From positions 62,001 to 126,000 of the forward strand of contig NZ_QKOE01000004.1 in assembly GCF_003226565.1 (NCBI RefSeq): 64,000 nucleotides of DNA, read 5' to 3'. The translations under genes and the position numbers were made by a program. The stretch's first letter is position 1. Every line of letters starts with the position of its first letter. This DNA is from Parazoarcus communis SWub3 = DSM 12120. GTDB taxonomy: Bacteria > Pseudomonadota > Gammaproteobacteria > Burkholderiales > Rhodocyclaceae. Positions 7,755-16,095 of the stretch are shown here, one piece after another. Below the pieces are notes generated by a model. The model was not told the origin of the DNA, ran no database searches, and saw only the letters and a program-made list of their open reading frames with translations.

Positions 7755-9635
7755 TCAGTTGCTGGCAAGCTGCTTGGGCAGCTTGAACACCCACATCGAA
7801 CCGCCCTGAGACACCTGCTTGGTCAGGTCGGCAAGGTCGCCGCCCCATAGCGGCACTGCGCCACCGTAGCCCGACTGGATGGCGATGTACTGTTCGCCAT
7901 CCATCTCCCAGGTGACCGGGACGGACACGATTCCGGAGCCGGTCTGGAACTTCCACAGTTCCTTGCCGTTCTTGGCGTCGAAGGCTTTCAGGTAGCCGTC
8001 CGAGGTGCCGGTGAAGATCAGACCGCCTGCGGTGGTCAGCGTGCCGGCCCACAGCGGGAAGGTCTCCTTGTGCTCCCAGGCGATCTTGCCGGTCACCGGA
8101 TCGATGGCGCGCAGGATGCCGACGTGGTCGTCAAACAGCTTCTTGATGCGGAAACCCTGACCAAGATAGGCGGAGCCCGCCTTGTAATGCACCTGCTCGG
8201 TCCAGTAATCCATGGCCCAGTGGTTGGCCGGGATGTAGAACAGGCCGGTGTCCGGGCTGTAGGACATCGGATGCCAATTGGTGCCGCCAAGGAAAGGCGG
8301 CGAGACGAAGATCGATTCGCCCTTGTCCGCCCCATCCTTGGGCAGCGGCGGGCGGTTGCCCTTTTCGACCGGGCGGCCCGTCTTCAGGTCGAAGCCCGAT
8401 GCCCAGGTGATGCCATCGACAAAGGGCCAGGCACCGATCAGCGAGGTCGGCTTGTTGGGATAGCCGGCGCCCTTGGCCAGCATGTCGCGGTCGTTGACGA
8501 AGAAGAAGCCGTTGCGGTCGGCGTGGGCCGAGGCGTTCACCATCTTGCCGGTCTTCGGGTCCTTGTACTCGAACAGCACGATCGAGTTGTTGCCCGAGAA
8601 GTCCCAGGCGTCGTTCGGGGTGTGCTGATAGAAGCCCTTCAGCTCGCCGGTGCTGGCATCGACGTAGGCCTGGCCGGAGGTGAACAGGCTGTCCCAGTTC
8701 TGTGGGTCGTCACCGGGTGCGGTGCGTGCCCAGGTGTTCCAGGGCGCAGGGTTGCCTGCGCCGATGACGATGGTGTTGTTTTCCACGTCGAAACTGGCGG
8801 TCTGCCAGGGGGCGCCGCCGCCGTGGCTCCAGGCCTCGACCTTGCCGGTGGGTGAGTTGGGGTCGTTGGGCCAGCTCGGGGCCTTGGCGTCACCGGTGGT
8901 GGTGCTGTCCTTGCCGTTCAACCGACCCATATGACCTTCGACCAGCGGACGTGCCCACACTTCCTTGCCGGTGTCGGGGTCACGGGCATACAACCAGCCG
9001 ACCACACCGAATTCATCGCCCGACGAGCCGTGCACCAGCAGCATCTTGCCGGTCTTCTGATCCTTCACGATGAAGGGAGCCCCGGTCATGGTGTAGCCGA
9101 CCTTGTGATCGGCGAACTTCTCGCGCCACACGACCTTGCCAGTCTTGCGGTCGAGCGCGACCATGGCAGCATCCAGGGTGCCGAAGAACACCTTGTCGCC
9201 ATAGATCGCAGGGCCGCGGTTGACGACGTCGCAGCACGGCCGGATGTCGTCGGGCAGGCGGTGGTTGTATTCCCACAGACGCTTGCCGGTGCGCGCATCG
9301 ATGGCGAAGAAGCGCGAGTAGGAGGCCGTGGCGTAGATCACCCCGTCGTGCACCAGCACCTGACCTTCCTGACCCCGCTGTTTCTCACCGCCGAAGGAGA
9401 AACTCCAGGCCGGCACCAGGCCGGCTACGTTGCGGGTGTTGATCGTCTTCAGCGGGCTGTGACGCTGGGCCTTCAGGCCCAGGCCATAGGAGAGCACGTC
9501 GCTGGTGGTCTTGTGATCGTTGGCGATGTCTTCCCAAGTCACATTGGTCACCGCCGCTGCCGGCATGGCGAGGGTTGCCGAGATTGCAAGGGCAATGGCG
9601 TGTGGCTTGAATCGGGAAATCTTCAGTTTTTTCAT
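7755..9635 (-). CDS. exaA: PQQ-dependent alcohol dehydrogenase, predicted calcium-type (ExaA/PedE-like)
   Basis: 626 aa. The ATG at 9635 has AGGAG at good spacing and gives a signal peptide ending near MPAAAVTN; an upstream in-frame ATG has neither. The vicinal cysteine pair is C134-C135, and the catalytic Asp is D345 in NDAWDFSGNN. The position two residues later is S347, as in calcium-dependent ExaA/PedE, whereas the paralogue at 4574-6373 has Asp. It is slightly longer than the paralogue through an insertion around the segment containing GDAKAPSWPNDPNSP. The product should oxidise ethanol and related alcohols in the periplasm with cytochrome c as acceptor. A pentapeptide-repeat gene and a pedF-like gene follow; a two-component operon diverges upstream. 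Confidence 0.92.
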   Translation of the reverse strand: MKKLKISRFKPHAIALAISATLAMPAAAVTNVTWEDIANDHKTTSDVLSYGLGLKAQRHSPLKTINTRNVAGLVPAWSFSFGGEKQRGQEGQVLVHDGVIYATASYSRFFAIDARTGKRLWEYNHRLPDDIRPCCDVVNRGPAIYGDKVFFGTLDAAMVALDRKTGKVVWREKFADHKVGYTMTGAPFIVKDQKTGKMLLVHGSSGDEFGVVGWLYARDPDTGKEVWARPLVEGHMGRLNGKDSTTTGDAKAPSWPNDPNSPTGKVEAWSHGGGAPWQTASFDVENNTIVIGAGNPAPWNTWARTAPGDDPQNWDSLFTSGQAYVDASTGELKGFYQHTPNDAWDFSGNNSIVLFEYKDPKTGKMVNASAHADRNGFFFVNDRDMLAKGAGYPNKPTSLIGAWPFVDGITWASGFDLKTGRPVEKGNRPPLPKDGADKGESIFVSPPFLGGTNWHPMSYSPDTGLFYIPANHWAMDYWTEQVHYKAGSAYLGQGFRIKKLFDDHVGILRAIDPVTGKIAWEHKETFPLWAGTLTTAGGLIFTGTSDGYLKAFDAKNGKELWKFQTGSGIVSVPVTWEMDGEQYIAIQSGYGGAVPLWGGDLADLTKQVSQGGSMWVFKLPKQLASN

Positions 9636-9712
9636 TGTGTACTCCTGGCCTCCTGGGTAGAACGTCTGCCCTCCCACTTCGCGGGTCCGGCTGACGGTGA
9701 GCGCAGTATCGA

Positions 9713-9728
9713 GGCGAGGGCGCTGCCC
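9713..9728 (-). promoter_or_regulatory. Weak sigma-54-like site ahead of the calcium-type dehydrogenase
   Basis: The minus strand reads GGGCAGCGCCCTCGCC. GG and GC are correctly spaced, but three other consensus positions are missed. The predicted start is near 9702, 67 nt before the ATG. It could be chance in GC-rich DNA; a sigma-70 promoter activated by the neighbouring response regulator is an equal possibility. Confidence 0.25.
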
Positions 9729-9754
9729 GGTCGCGGGAGCGCGGCACCGCGATG

Positions 9755-9771
9755 CCGGGAAAAATTCCCGG
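9755..9771. promoter_or_regulatory. Perfect 17-bp palindrome in the divergent promoter region
   Basis: CCGGGAA-AAA-TTCCCGG stands 120 bp upstream of the calcium-type dehydrogenase start and 14 bp upstream of the sigma-54 site of the divergent kinase operon. The symmetry suits a dimeric regulator; a NarL-type regulator encoded nearby is the obvious candidate, but this is inference. Confidence 0.5.
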
Positions 9772-9784
9772 TCGGCATCGGGTG

Positions 9785-9800
9785 TGGCATGTCACTTGCA
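9785..9800 (+). promoter_or_regulatory. Sigma-54 promoter of the kinase-regulator-cytochrome operon
   Basis: TGGCATGTCACTTGCA is a full consensus match. The predicted start is near 9811. This places the ATG at 9789 inside the promoter and so favours the GTG at 9831 as the kinase start. Confidence 0.8.
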
Positions 9801-9830
9801 CCAGATCGAACGTTGATCGGGGGAATTGCC

Positions 9831-11177
9831 GTGGATCTGAGAGTGCGTTTGCTGAGCTTTCTGCTCGGTGTTTCGTGTGCACTCGTGCTTGCAGCGTGCG
9901 TCGTTGTTGCACTGAGCCTGCGTGAGGACGTCGCGGAGGAACTCGACGCCTCTGCGCGACTGGTCGAGTTGATGCTGCAAGTCGGTGAGGCGCCGACGAA
10001 GGGGGCTGATGCCGTCGAGGCCTTGCTGGGCGAGGAAGGGCTGAGGCATATCCAGGTCGGACTGGATCGTTCAAATCTGGAACAGGTGCTCCATTCCGGA
10101 GCAAAAGGTCCGCTGGCACAGCTGGCCTACCGTATTGCCGGCGTGGACCGGATGAGTCTGCAGACGCATCAGATCGTGCTGGGCGATGGCAGCAGGCTGC
10201 TGATGCGCGCGGACCCCAGTAGCGAGATCGATGAGATCCTGCAGGATGCTGTCCGGATGATCGTTGTGCTGGTGCTGTTCTCCGGCGTCGCGATTGCTGC
10301 TGCATGGTGGGCCGCGGACCGGGCGCTAAGGCCTGTCCGTGCCCTGGAGCGGGGGCTGGCGCGATTGGCCGAAGGCGATGCCCGTCCGCAACTGCCGCCG
10401 CTGCAGCTACGGGAATATCAACAGGTCGCCGCAGCGATCGAGCAGCTGGCCGACAGCCTGGCGCGGGCAAGAGCCAATGAGCGGCAGTTGGCGCGCCAGT
10501 TGATGGCCTTGCAGGAGTCGGAGCGCCGCGAGCTGGCACGTGAGTTGCACGACGAGTTTGGTCAGTCCCTCAGTGCGATCAATGCGGCTGCTGCATTTGT
10601 CGAGCGGCATGCCGGCAGTGCCCGTGGAGAGGCCTTGGTTGAGTGTGCGCAGGACATCCGGCAAGAGGCGGCACGGATGACGCGGCAGGTCAGGACCATG
10701 CTGAGCCAGTTGCGACCTTACGGGCTCGAAGGCATCGGGATGCGTGCGGCGATCGTCGAACTGGTGGAGAGCTGGCGTCAGCGCAGTGAGGGCGTGACGA
10801 TTGCGCTTGAAATGCCGCCGACGTTGCCGGCGCTGGACGCTGCAGCGGGACTGGCGCTGTACCGGACCTTGCAGGAGGCCTTGACCAATGTATTTCGTCA
10901 TGCGGGGGCAAAGCAGGTCCGCATTGCGCTGGAGGCGCACGAGGACGCGCAGGTGCAGCTTAAGGTTGCTGATGATGGCTGTGGGAAGGCGGCGTTCGTG
11001 ATGGAGAATGCCCATGGCGGAGTGATGGGCATGCGGGAGCGCGCGGAGATGGCAGGCGGCGAACTGGTACTCGGGGCGTCGTCGCTGGGCGGGCTGGAGG
11101 TGAGGCTGGCGTTGCCCTTATCGCGCAACGATGACAATGGAGACGATAACAATGATACGGGTCCTGTTGCTGGATGA
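9831..11177 (+). CDS. Membrane sensor histidine kinase (HisKA_3 type), second alcohol-system kinase
   Basis: 448 aa from GTG 9831, which follows GGGGGAA and lies 20 nt after the predicted sigma-54 start. TM1 is at about 8-30; an acidic periplasmic region follows (about 31-140) with clusters such as REDVAEELD, LLGEEG and SSEIDEI; TM2 is at about 142-162. Then come a HAMP-like linker, the phospho-accepting H240 in LARELHDEFGQ and a HATPase domain (EALTNVFRHAG, VADDGCG). It overlaps its response regulator gene by 26 bp. It resembles PedS/ErcS-type kinases of ethanol oxidation. The acidic sensor loop would be compatible with cation sensing, but no ligand is known. Confidence 0.87.
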   Translation: MDLRVRLLSFLLGVSCALVLAACVVVALSLREDVAEELDASARLVELMLQVGEAPTKGADAVEALLGEEGLRHIQVGLDRSNLEQVLHSGAKGPLAQLAYRIAGVDRMSLQTHQIVLGDGSRLLMRADPSSEIDEILQDAVRMIVVLVLFSGVAIAAAWWAADRALRPVRALERGLARLAEGDARPQLPPLQLREYQQVAAAIEQLADSLARARANERQLARQLMALQESERRELARELHDEFGQSLSAINAAAAFVERHAGSARGEALVECAQDIRQEAARMTRQVRTMLSQLRPYGLEGIGMRAAIVELVESWRQRSEGVTIALEMPPTLPALDAAAGLALYRTLQEALTNVFRHAGAKQVRIALEAHEDAQVQLKVADDGCGKAAFVMENAHGGVMGMRERAEMAGGELVLGASSLGGLEVRLALPLSRNDDNGDDNNDTGPVAG

Positions 11178-11799
11178 TCATGCCGTGGTTCGCACCGGTT
11201 ACCGGCGCCTGATCGATGCCGAAGACGACTTCCGCGTGGTGGCCGAGGCCGCGACTGCGGATGAGGCCTATGCGCGTCTGCAGGTCATGGATATCGATGT
11301 TGCCGTCGTTGATCTGAGCTTGCGCGGAGCCAGTGGCATCGAAGCCATCCGGCGCATGCTGGCACGTGATCCGCGACTGAAGGTGCTGGTACTGTCGATG
11401 CACGACAGTCCCGGTTTCGTGACCCAGGCAATGCGCGCAGGTGCATTGGGCTACATCACCAAGAGCAGCGAGCCGGCCGAGATGCTCGATGCCATCCGCG
11501 CGGTGGCCAGCGGTCGCCGGGTGCTGTCGTCCGATATCGCCCAGACCCTGGCGACCGCTTCGCTCGATGGCGAGCAGATCATGGCGCGACTGACGCCCCG
11601 CGAGTTCGAAGTCCTGCGCATGGCGGCAAGTGGCGAGCCTGCCAGTCTGATTGCCTCGCAGATGCATCTGAGCCAGAAGACGATTTCCAACCATTTGTCG
11701 GCCATCCGGCAGAAACTCGATGTCGATAGCGACTTCAAGCTGTTGCGCCTTGCGATGCGCCACGGCCTGGTCGATTTCGCCGCCGAAATGCAGTGCTGA
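11152..11799 (+). CDS. NarL/LuxR-family response regulator (AgmR/ErbR-like)
   Basis: 215 aa from the ATG at 11152, which has GGAG 9 nt upstream; earlier in-frame ATGs lie deep in the kinase gene. The receiver domain has D8-D9, the likely phospho-acceptor D54 (VVDLSLRG) and K in GYITKSS. The LuxR helix-turn-helix covers about residues 148-208 (LTPREFEVLRMAASG ... QKTISNHLSAIRQKL). It forms a pair with the overlapping kinase, and a cytochrome c gene follows after 50 bp. By family it should activate quinoprotein dehydrogenase genes; the palindrome at 9755-9771 is a candidate site. Confidence 0.9.
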   Translation: MIRVLLLDDHAVVRTGYRRLIDAEDDFRVVAEAATADEAYARLQVMDIDVAVVDLSLRGASGIEAIRRMLARDPRLKVLVLSMHDSPGFVTQAMRAGALGYITKSSEPAEMLDAIRAVASGRRVLSSDIAQTLATASLDGEQIMARLTPREFEVLRMAASGEPASLIASQMHLSQKTISNHLSAIRQKLDVDSDFKLLRLAMRHGLVDFAAEMQC

Positions 11800-11849
11800 A
11801 AACACCAACGAAGGTTCCTTTGCGAACCCATTCATCAAGGAGTTCCATC

Positions 11850-12233
11850 ATGTCTTACATACGCGTTCTGGCCTGTGTCGCGTTGTCCGCGTCGGCTTTG
11901 CAGGTTCATGCCGGTGACCCCAAGACCGACGCCGAGATGGCCAAGCTGGCGTCCACCAGCGGTTGCCTGACCTGCCATAGCATCGAAGCGGGCAAGCCGG
12001 GACCCAATGGCATGGCCCCGATCGGGCCGTCCTGGGAAGAAGTGGGCAAGCAATATGCGGGTAAGCCGGGCGCAAGCGAGTTTCTGACCCGGATCGTGCT
12101 GGAGGGCTCAAGCCCATACAGCAGCCACTGGAAGGGTAAGGTCAGCGGCCTGTCGATGCCGCCCAACGCCGTTGCGATCACCGAGGCGAATGCCCGCCGT
12201 CTGGTCGACTGGATTCTGGCGCTCGGCAAGTAA
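11850..12233 (+). CDS. Periplasmic class I cytochrome c (c-551/c-552 type)
   Basis: 127 aa from the ATG at 11850 with AAGGAG upstream. The signal peptide ends near QVHAGD. The haem motif is C39-L-T-C42-H43, and M103 in SGLSMPPN is the likely axial ligand. It is the last gene of the sigma-54-driven kinase operon. It is a likely electron carrier between quinoprotein or PedF and the terminal oxidase. A similar small cytochrome is at 59996-60316. Confidence 0.85.
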   Translation: MSYIRVLACVALSASALQVHAGDPKTDAEMAKLASTSGCLTCHSIEAGKPGPNGMAPIGPSWEEVGKQYAGKPGASEFLTRIVLEGSSPYSSHWKGKVSGLSMPPNAVAITEANARRLVDWILALGK

Positions 12234-12250
12234 GGCACTGCAGACAAGCG

Positions 12251-12281
12251 CCGGAAGCGCGGTTTGGACCGCAGCTTCCGG
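12251..12281. terminator. Hairpin between convergent genes
   Basis: A 13-bp stem with one bulged A (12251-12263 with 12268-12281) and a 4-nt loop sits between the cytochrome c and CBS genes. There is no clear T-tract, so it is a bidirectional, probably weak terminator. Confidence 0.5.
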
Positions 12282-12303
12282 TGCAGGGCAGGAGGCGTCC
12301 TGC

Positions 12304-12738
12304 TCAGAGGATGACGGTGATCTCTTCGCGGCGCAGCAGTTCGTCGCCGAAGGCAATCGCATCCAGCCCGAGGGCATCGTGCGCGGTAACGATGCCGACT
12401 GGCCGTCCGTCCGGCGTGATCACCGGAACGTGACGGAAGCCGCCTTCGAACATCATGTGCAAGGCATGACCGAAGGGTTTGTCTTCGGTAATGGTCTGTG
12501 GATTGTGGGTCAACACTGCACCCACCGGGGTCAGGTCGGCATCCAGCCCAGCGGCCAGCACACGGAACGTGGCATCACGCTCGGTGAAGATGCCCGTCAG
12601 CACACCGTGCTCGGTGACCAGTGCGGCGCTTTGATGCGCTTGCAGCAGGCGACGGGTGACCTCGCGTACTGGCATGTCGAAAGGTACGCAGACGAATTCC
12701 CGCTCGGCAATGACCTCATGGATGGGACGGCTCGGCAT
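12304..12738 (-). CDS. Stand-alone CBS-pair domain protein
   Basis: 144 aa made of two CBS motifs (about residues 10-65 and 78-138), with the typical LxxAhxhMhxxxhxxhPV pattern in VREVTRRLLQAHQSAALVT and HALHMMFEGGFRHVPVI. AGGAG lies ahead of the ATG at 12738. Such proteins bind adenine nucleotides and act as energy sensors for a partner protein. It is transcribed toward the kinase operon and stands alone. The partner is unknown; location suggests a link to alcohol metabolism. Confidence 0.85.
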   Translation of the reverse strand: MPSRPIHEVIAEREFVCVPFDMPVREVTRRLLQAHQSAALVTEHGVLTGIFTERDATFRVLAAGLDADLTPVGAVLTHNPQTITEDKPFGHALHMMFEGGFRHVPVITPDGRPVGIVTAHDALGLDAIAFGDELLRREEITVIL

Positions 12739-13178
12739 GATGTGTCTCCTGTGGTTGTGGTCGTGAACTCGAGAATCGGTCCCGCGCCATGCTGCTTGTA
12801 CTGATTGCTGATGCTGCAGTGCTTTGACGATGTCCTGCGATGCAGCGGTGGTCGGGAGGGATGTCTGGTTTCAAGCGTCAATCGTGCCATTCCCGGGAGT
12901 GCTGGCCGGAATCTTCCCAAGGATATGTTTTATATGGTTTTTACGCCTGACGGGTCGCCGGGTCAGGCGCACGCGTGTTCAGTAACTCCGACCCGTGATG
13001 GTGCATTTCCGATGAGGCTGCATTGATCTGGTGCTCGTGCAGTGCACCATTCGGACGAGCCTGGCGCATGTCCTTGTCTTCAAAGATGTCGACGACATTT
13101 TCTGCCTGTTTTACTGGCGTGGACAGAAATTTTTACTGCTGATATGTTTAGTTCTAAATAAACAGCAGGAGCGACCTC
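12739..13178. other. Intergenic region upstream of the TRAP operon
   Basis: 440 bp, more AT-rich than its surroundings, with no convincing gene. It contains the sigma-70-like promoter at 13120-13148 and, near 12930, an AT-rich stretch (TATGTTTTATATGG) that could be another -10 region. Nothing else was recognised. Confidence 0.5.
13120..13148 (+). promoter_or_regulatory. Sigma-70-like promoter of the TRAP operon
   Basis: TGGACA (-35), a 17-bp spacer and TATGTT (-10). The predicted start is near 13155, with a leader of about 24 nt including AGGAG ahead of the ATG at 13179. Confidence 0.55.
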
Positions 13179-13700
13179 ATGGCCGCGCAATCTTCACCCG
13201 TGTCGTATCGCTCGCCGGGAAATCGTGCCTACCACCTGTTGATGTCCGGCTGTGGCGTGGTGTCGGCACTGCTGTTCGGCGCCATGGGTTTGCTGGTGTG
13301 TGCCGACGTCTTCATCCGCAACCTGGGCCTGGGCTCGATTACCTGGAGTGTGGAGATGACCGAGTACATGCTGATGGTCGCGACCTTTGTGGCTGCGCCC
13401 TGGCTGCTGTATGTCGGTGATCACATCCGTATCGATGTGGTGTTGCGTGCGGTCTCTCCGATTGGGCGCTGGTGGCTTGAACTGCTGACGGATGTACTGG
13501 GTTTCGTCATCTGTGCAGTGCTGGCCTGGCAGTGCATTGCGGTGGCAATCGATGCTGCCGAGCAGGGCGGCATGGTGTTCAAGGTGCTGATCTTTGCCGA
13601 GTGGTGGCTGAACCTGCCGATGGCCTTTGCGTGTGTGTTGCTCGCGATCGAGTTTGCACGACGGCTCAAGCTGGCGCTGGGTCGCGGGGAGGTGCGCTGA
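13179..13700 (+). CDS. TRAP transporter small permease (DctQ family)
   Basis: 173 aa with four predicted membrane helices (about 22-45, 60-82, 98-120, 138-160) and the DctQ signature region NLGLGSITWSVEMTEYMLM. It is the small membrane subunit of a tripartite, sodium-driven carboxylate importer. It is followed 1 bp later by the large permease and then by the binding protein, a complete Q-M-P set in one operon. Confidence 0.9.
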   Translation: MAAQSSPVSYRSPGNRAYHLLMSGCGVVSALLFGAMGLLVCADVFIRNLGLGSITWSVEMTEYMLMVATFVAAPWLLYVGDHIRIDVVLRAVSPIGRWWLELLTDVLGFVICAVLAWQCIAVAIDAAEQGGMVFKVLIFAEWWLNLPMAFACVLLAIEFARRLKLALGRGEVR

Positions 13701-13701
13701 C

Positions 13702-15018
13702 ATGGAATGGCAAGCTGCACTTGCCCTGATGCTGGGCAGTCTGTTCGTACTGATGTTGATCGGCGTGCCGGTCGCGTTTGCGTTTCTCGGCGTCAACCTC
13801 ATCGGTGCCTGGGTGTTTCTGGGGGGGGAGGCCGGGCTGGGACAGCTGGTGCGCAACTCGGTAGGCTCCATCAGCAGTTTCTCACTGACGCCAATCCCCC
13901 TGTTCGTGCTGATGGGCGAGGTCCTGTTCCATACCGGGCTGGCCTATCGGGCGATCGAGGCGATCGAACGCCTGATCTCCCGCGTACCTGGGCGTTTGTC
14001 GCTGGTGTCGGTGCTGGGCGGCACGACGTTTGCGACCCTGTCCGGCTCGACCATTGCCAATACCGCGATGATGGGCGGTACGCTGCTACCGGAGATGCTG
14101 CGCCGGGGGTATCACCCGACGCTGGCCATGGGGCCGATCATGGCGGTGGGCGGCATTGCGATGCTGATCCCGCCTTCGGCGCTGGCGGTCATGCTGGGCA
14201 GCCTTGCAGGCATTTCGATCGCGCAGTTGCTGATCGGCGGCATTCTGCCCGGGCTGGTGATGTCGATTGGTTTTCTGGGCTATGTCGTGCTGCGTTGCCG
14301 TGCCGATCCCAGCCTGGCGCCAGCGGATGAGAATGCGGCGGAGTATCAGGGCTGGGCGCGCTGGTGGCCCTTCATGCGGGATGTGGTGCCGCTGCTGGGT
14401 ATCTTCGTGGCGGTGGTCGGCAGCATGCTGGCGGGTTGGGCATCGCCGACCGAATCGGCCGCAATCGGCGCGCTTGCCGCGGTGATCGCCACCATGGCTT
14501 ACCGTGTGCTGACCCTGCACGCGCTCTACAAGGCCTTGATGGAAACGGCGCGAATCTCGGTCATCATCCTGTTCGTGCTGGTGGCTTCGACAACCTTCTC
14601 TCAGTTGCTGAGCTTTTCCGGAGCAACCTCGGGTCTGCTTGGCCTGATCACCGAACTGGAGGTGTCGCCACTGATGCTGGTGGTCGGCATGCTGTTGCTG
14701 TTGCTGGTGCTGGGCTGCGTCATCGATCAGGTCAGCATGATGATGATCACCTTGCCCTTCTTCATGCCGCTGGCCACCGCGGCCGGCATCGATCCGGTGT
14801 GGCTGGGGGTGATGATGCTGATCGCCATGGAGATGGGCTTGCTCACGCCGCCATTTGGCTTGCTGCTGATGGTGATGCAGAGCGTGGCCCCGTCCAGTAT
14901 CCGGCTGCCCCAGATCTACGCGGCCGCGGTCCCCTTTCTCGCCATCGAGCTTGTCGTTCTGGCACTGATCCTGTTCGTCCCCTGGCTGGCGGTTGGACTG
15001 CCCCGGTTGATGAGCTGA
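13702..15018 (+). CDS. TRAP transporter large permease (DctM family)
   Basis: 438 aa, about twelve membrane segments, starting MEWQAALALMLG right after the small permease stop; a longer reading would run into dctQ. Typical DctM features are FSLTPIPLFVLMGE, SGSTIANTAMMGGTLLPEM and the C-terminal GLLTPPFGLLLMVM. It is the translocating subunit. The substrate cannot be told from this subunit. Confidence 0.92.
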   Translation: MEWQAALALMLGSLFVLMLIGVPVAFAFLGVNLIGAWVFLGGEAGLGQLVRNSVGSISSFSLTPIPLFVLMGEVLFHTGLAYRAIEAIERLISRVPGRLSLVSVLGGTTFATLSGSTIANTAMMGGTLLPEMLRRGYHPTLAMGPIMAVGGIAMLIPPSALAVMLGSLAGISIAQLLIGGILPGLVMSIGFLGYVVLRCRADPSLAPADENAAEYQGWARWWPFMRDVVPLLGIFVAVVGSMLAGWASPTESAAIGALAAVIATMAYRVLTLHALYKALMETARISVIILFVLVASTTFSQLLSFSGATSGLLGLITELEVSPLMLVVGMLLLLLVLGCVIDQVSMMMITLPFFMPLATAAGIDPVWLGVMMLIAMEMGLLTPPFGLLLMVMQSVAPSSIRLPQIYAAAVPFLAIELVVLALILFVPWLAVGLPRLMS

Positions 15019-15048
15019 TTTTCACCCCGCACCCCATGGAGAACAACG

Positions 15049-16020
15049 ATGCATAAGACAAGTACCCGGCTCGCGGCCGGCGTCCTCTTCGCCCTGGTGG
15101 CTTCGACCTCGCACGGCGCCGAAATCACGCTGAAGGCGGTGACGGCGTTTGGCAAGGACACCTTTTTCGCCAAGCGCTTCAACGCCTTTGTCGAAAAGGT
15201 CAACGCCGAGGGTAAGGGCGTGATGAAGATCCAGGTCGTCGGTGGCCCCGAGTCGATGCCACCGTTCGAGGTCGGTAATGCCTTGCGCGCCGGTGTGGTC
15301 GATTTTGCCAACAGCACCGGCGTGTTCCACGCCAATCTGGTGCCGGAGGCGCTGGCGATGACTCTGGCAGAGAAGCCGATGGCCGAGCTGCGCGCCAATG
15401 GCGGCCATGCCTTGCTCGACAAGATTCATCGCGAAAAAGCCAATATGGTCTGGCTGGCGCGGGTGTCGGATGGGCTGGAGTATCACATCTACACCAGCAA
15501 GAAGCCCACCGGCAGCGATTTCAGCGGCTACAAGCTGCGTAGCGTGCCGGTGTATCGTGCCTTCTTCCAGGCCATCGGGGCTGCGCCGCTGCAGGTGCCG
15601 CCGGGTGAGGTCTACACCGCGCTCGAGCGTGGGGTGGTCGATGGTTATGGCTGGCCGTCGATGGGCATCTTCGACCTTGGTTGGCAGGAAAAGACCAAGT
15701 ACCGCGTTGATCCGGGCTTTTACAACGTCGAGGTGAGCTTCTTCATGAACCAGAACACCTGGAAGAAGCTTGACGCAAGCCAGCGCGCCTTCCTCGAGAA
15801 GCAGATTGCCTGGGTCGAGGCACAGACCGCAGAAGACCTGAAGGCAGCCGAGGACGAGAAGGCCAGGCAGGCCAAGGCGGGCATCGAAACCTTCGAACTG
15901 CCGGCCTCCGAGGTCAACCTGTTCCGCGCCAAGGCTTATGAGGCGGGCTGGAAGGGTGTGGAGCAGGCCAGTCCGCAACATGCGGCACAGCTGAAAACCC
16001 TGTTCAGCAACGGTCGTTGA
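15049..16020 (+). CDS. TRAP transporter substrate-binding protein (DctP family)
   Basis: 323 aa with a signal peptide ending near SHGAEI. DctP-type features include the YKLRSVPVYRAFFQAIGAAPLQVPPGEVYTALERGVVDG region, whose Arg (about residue 164) normally binds the substrate carboxylate. Its closeness to an MHS symporter and the lactate genes suggests an organic acid ligand, which is inference. Confidence 0.9.
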   Translation: MHKTSTRLAAGVLFALVASTSHGAEITLKAVTAFGKDTFFAKRFNAFVEKVNAEGKGVMKIQVVGGPESMPPFEVGNALRAGVVDFANSTGVFHANLVPEALAMTLAEKPMAELRANGGHALLDKIHREKANMVWLARVSDGLEYHIYTSKKPTGSDFSGYKLRSVPVYRAFFQAIGAAPLQVPPGEVYTALERGVVDGYGWPSMGIFDLGWQEKTKYRVDPGFYNVEVSFFMNQNTWKKLDASQRAFLEKQIAWVEAQTAEDLKAAEDEKARQAKAGIETFELPASEVNLFRAKAYEAGWKGVEQASPQHAAQLKTLFSNGR

Positions 16021-16029
16021 GATCCGTCT

Positions 16030-16053
16030 GGCGAAGGCCGAGGGGCCTTCGCC
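16030..16053. terminator. Hairpin terminator between the TRAP operon and the MHS gene
   Basis: A perfect 10-bp stem, GGCGAAGGCC with GGCCTTCGCC, and a 4-nt loop 9 bp after the TRAP stop. It lacks a T-tract but lies between convergent genes. Confidence 0.6.
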
Positions 16054-16095
16054 GCATTATCCGGACGCGGCTGATGGTGCCGCATCCAGCAGGAT

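Noticed and set aside
8931-9830. In-frame extension of the kinase gene over the calcium-type dehydrogenase
   Set aside because: The extension lies antisense to the dehydrogenase; the sigma-54 promoter at 9785-9800 and the ribosome site at 9819 place the start at 9831.
12805-13026. 73-codon frame in the region upstream of the TRAP operon
   Set aside because: No ribosome site, no homology features and skewed composition; treated as non-coding.
13090-13112. Sigma-54 site ahead of the TRAP operon (TGGCGC and TTG upstream of 13120)
   Set aside because: The spacing between GG and the TTG element is one base too long and the essential GC is missing.
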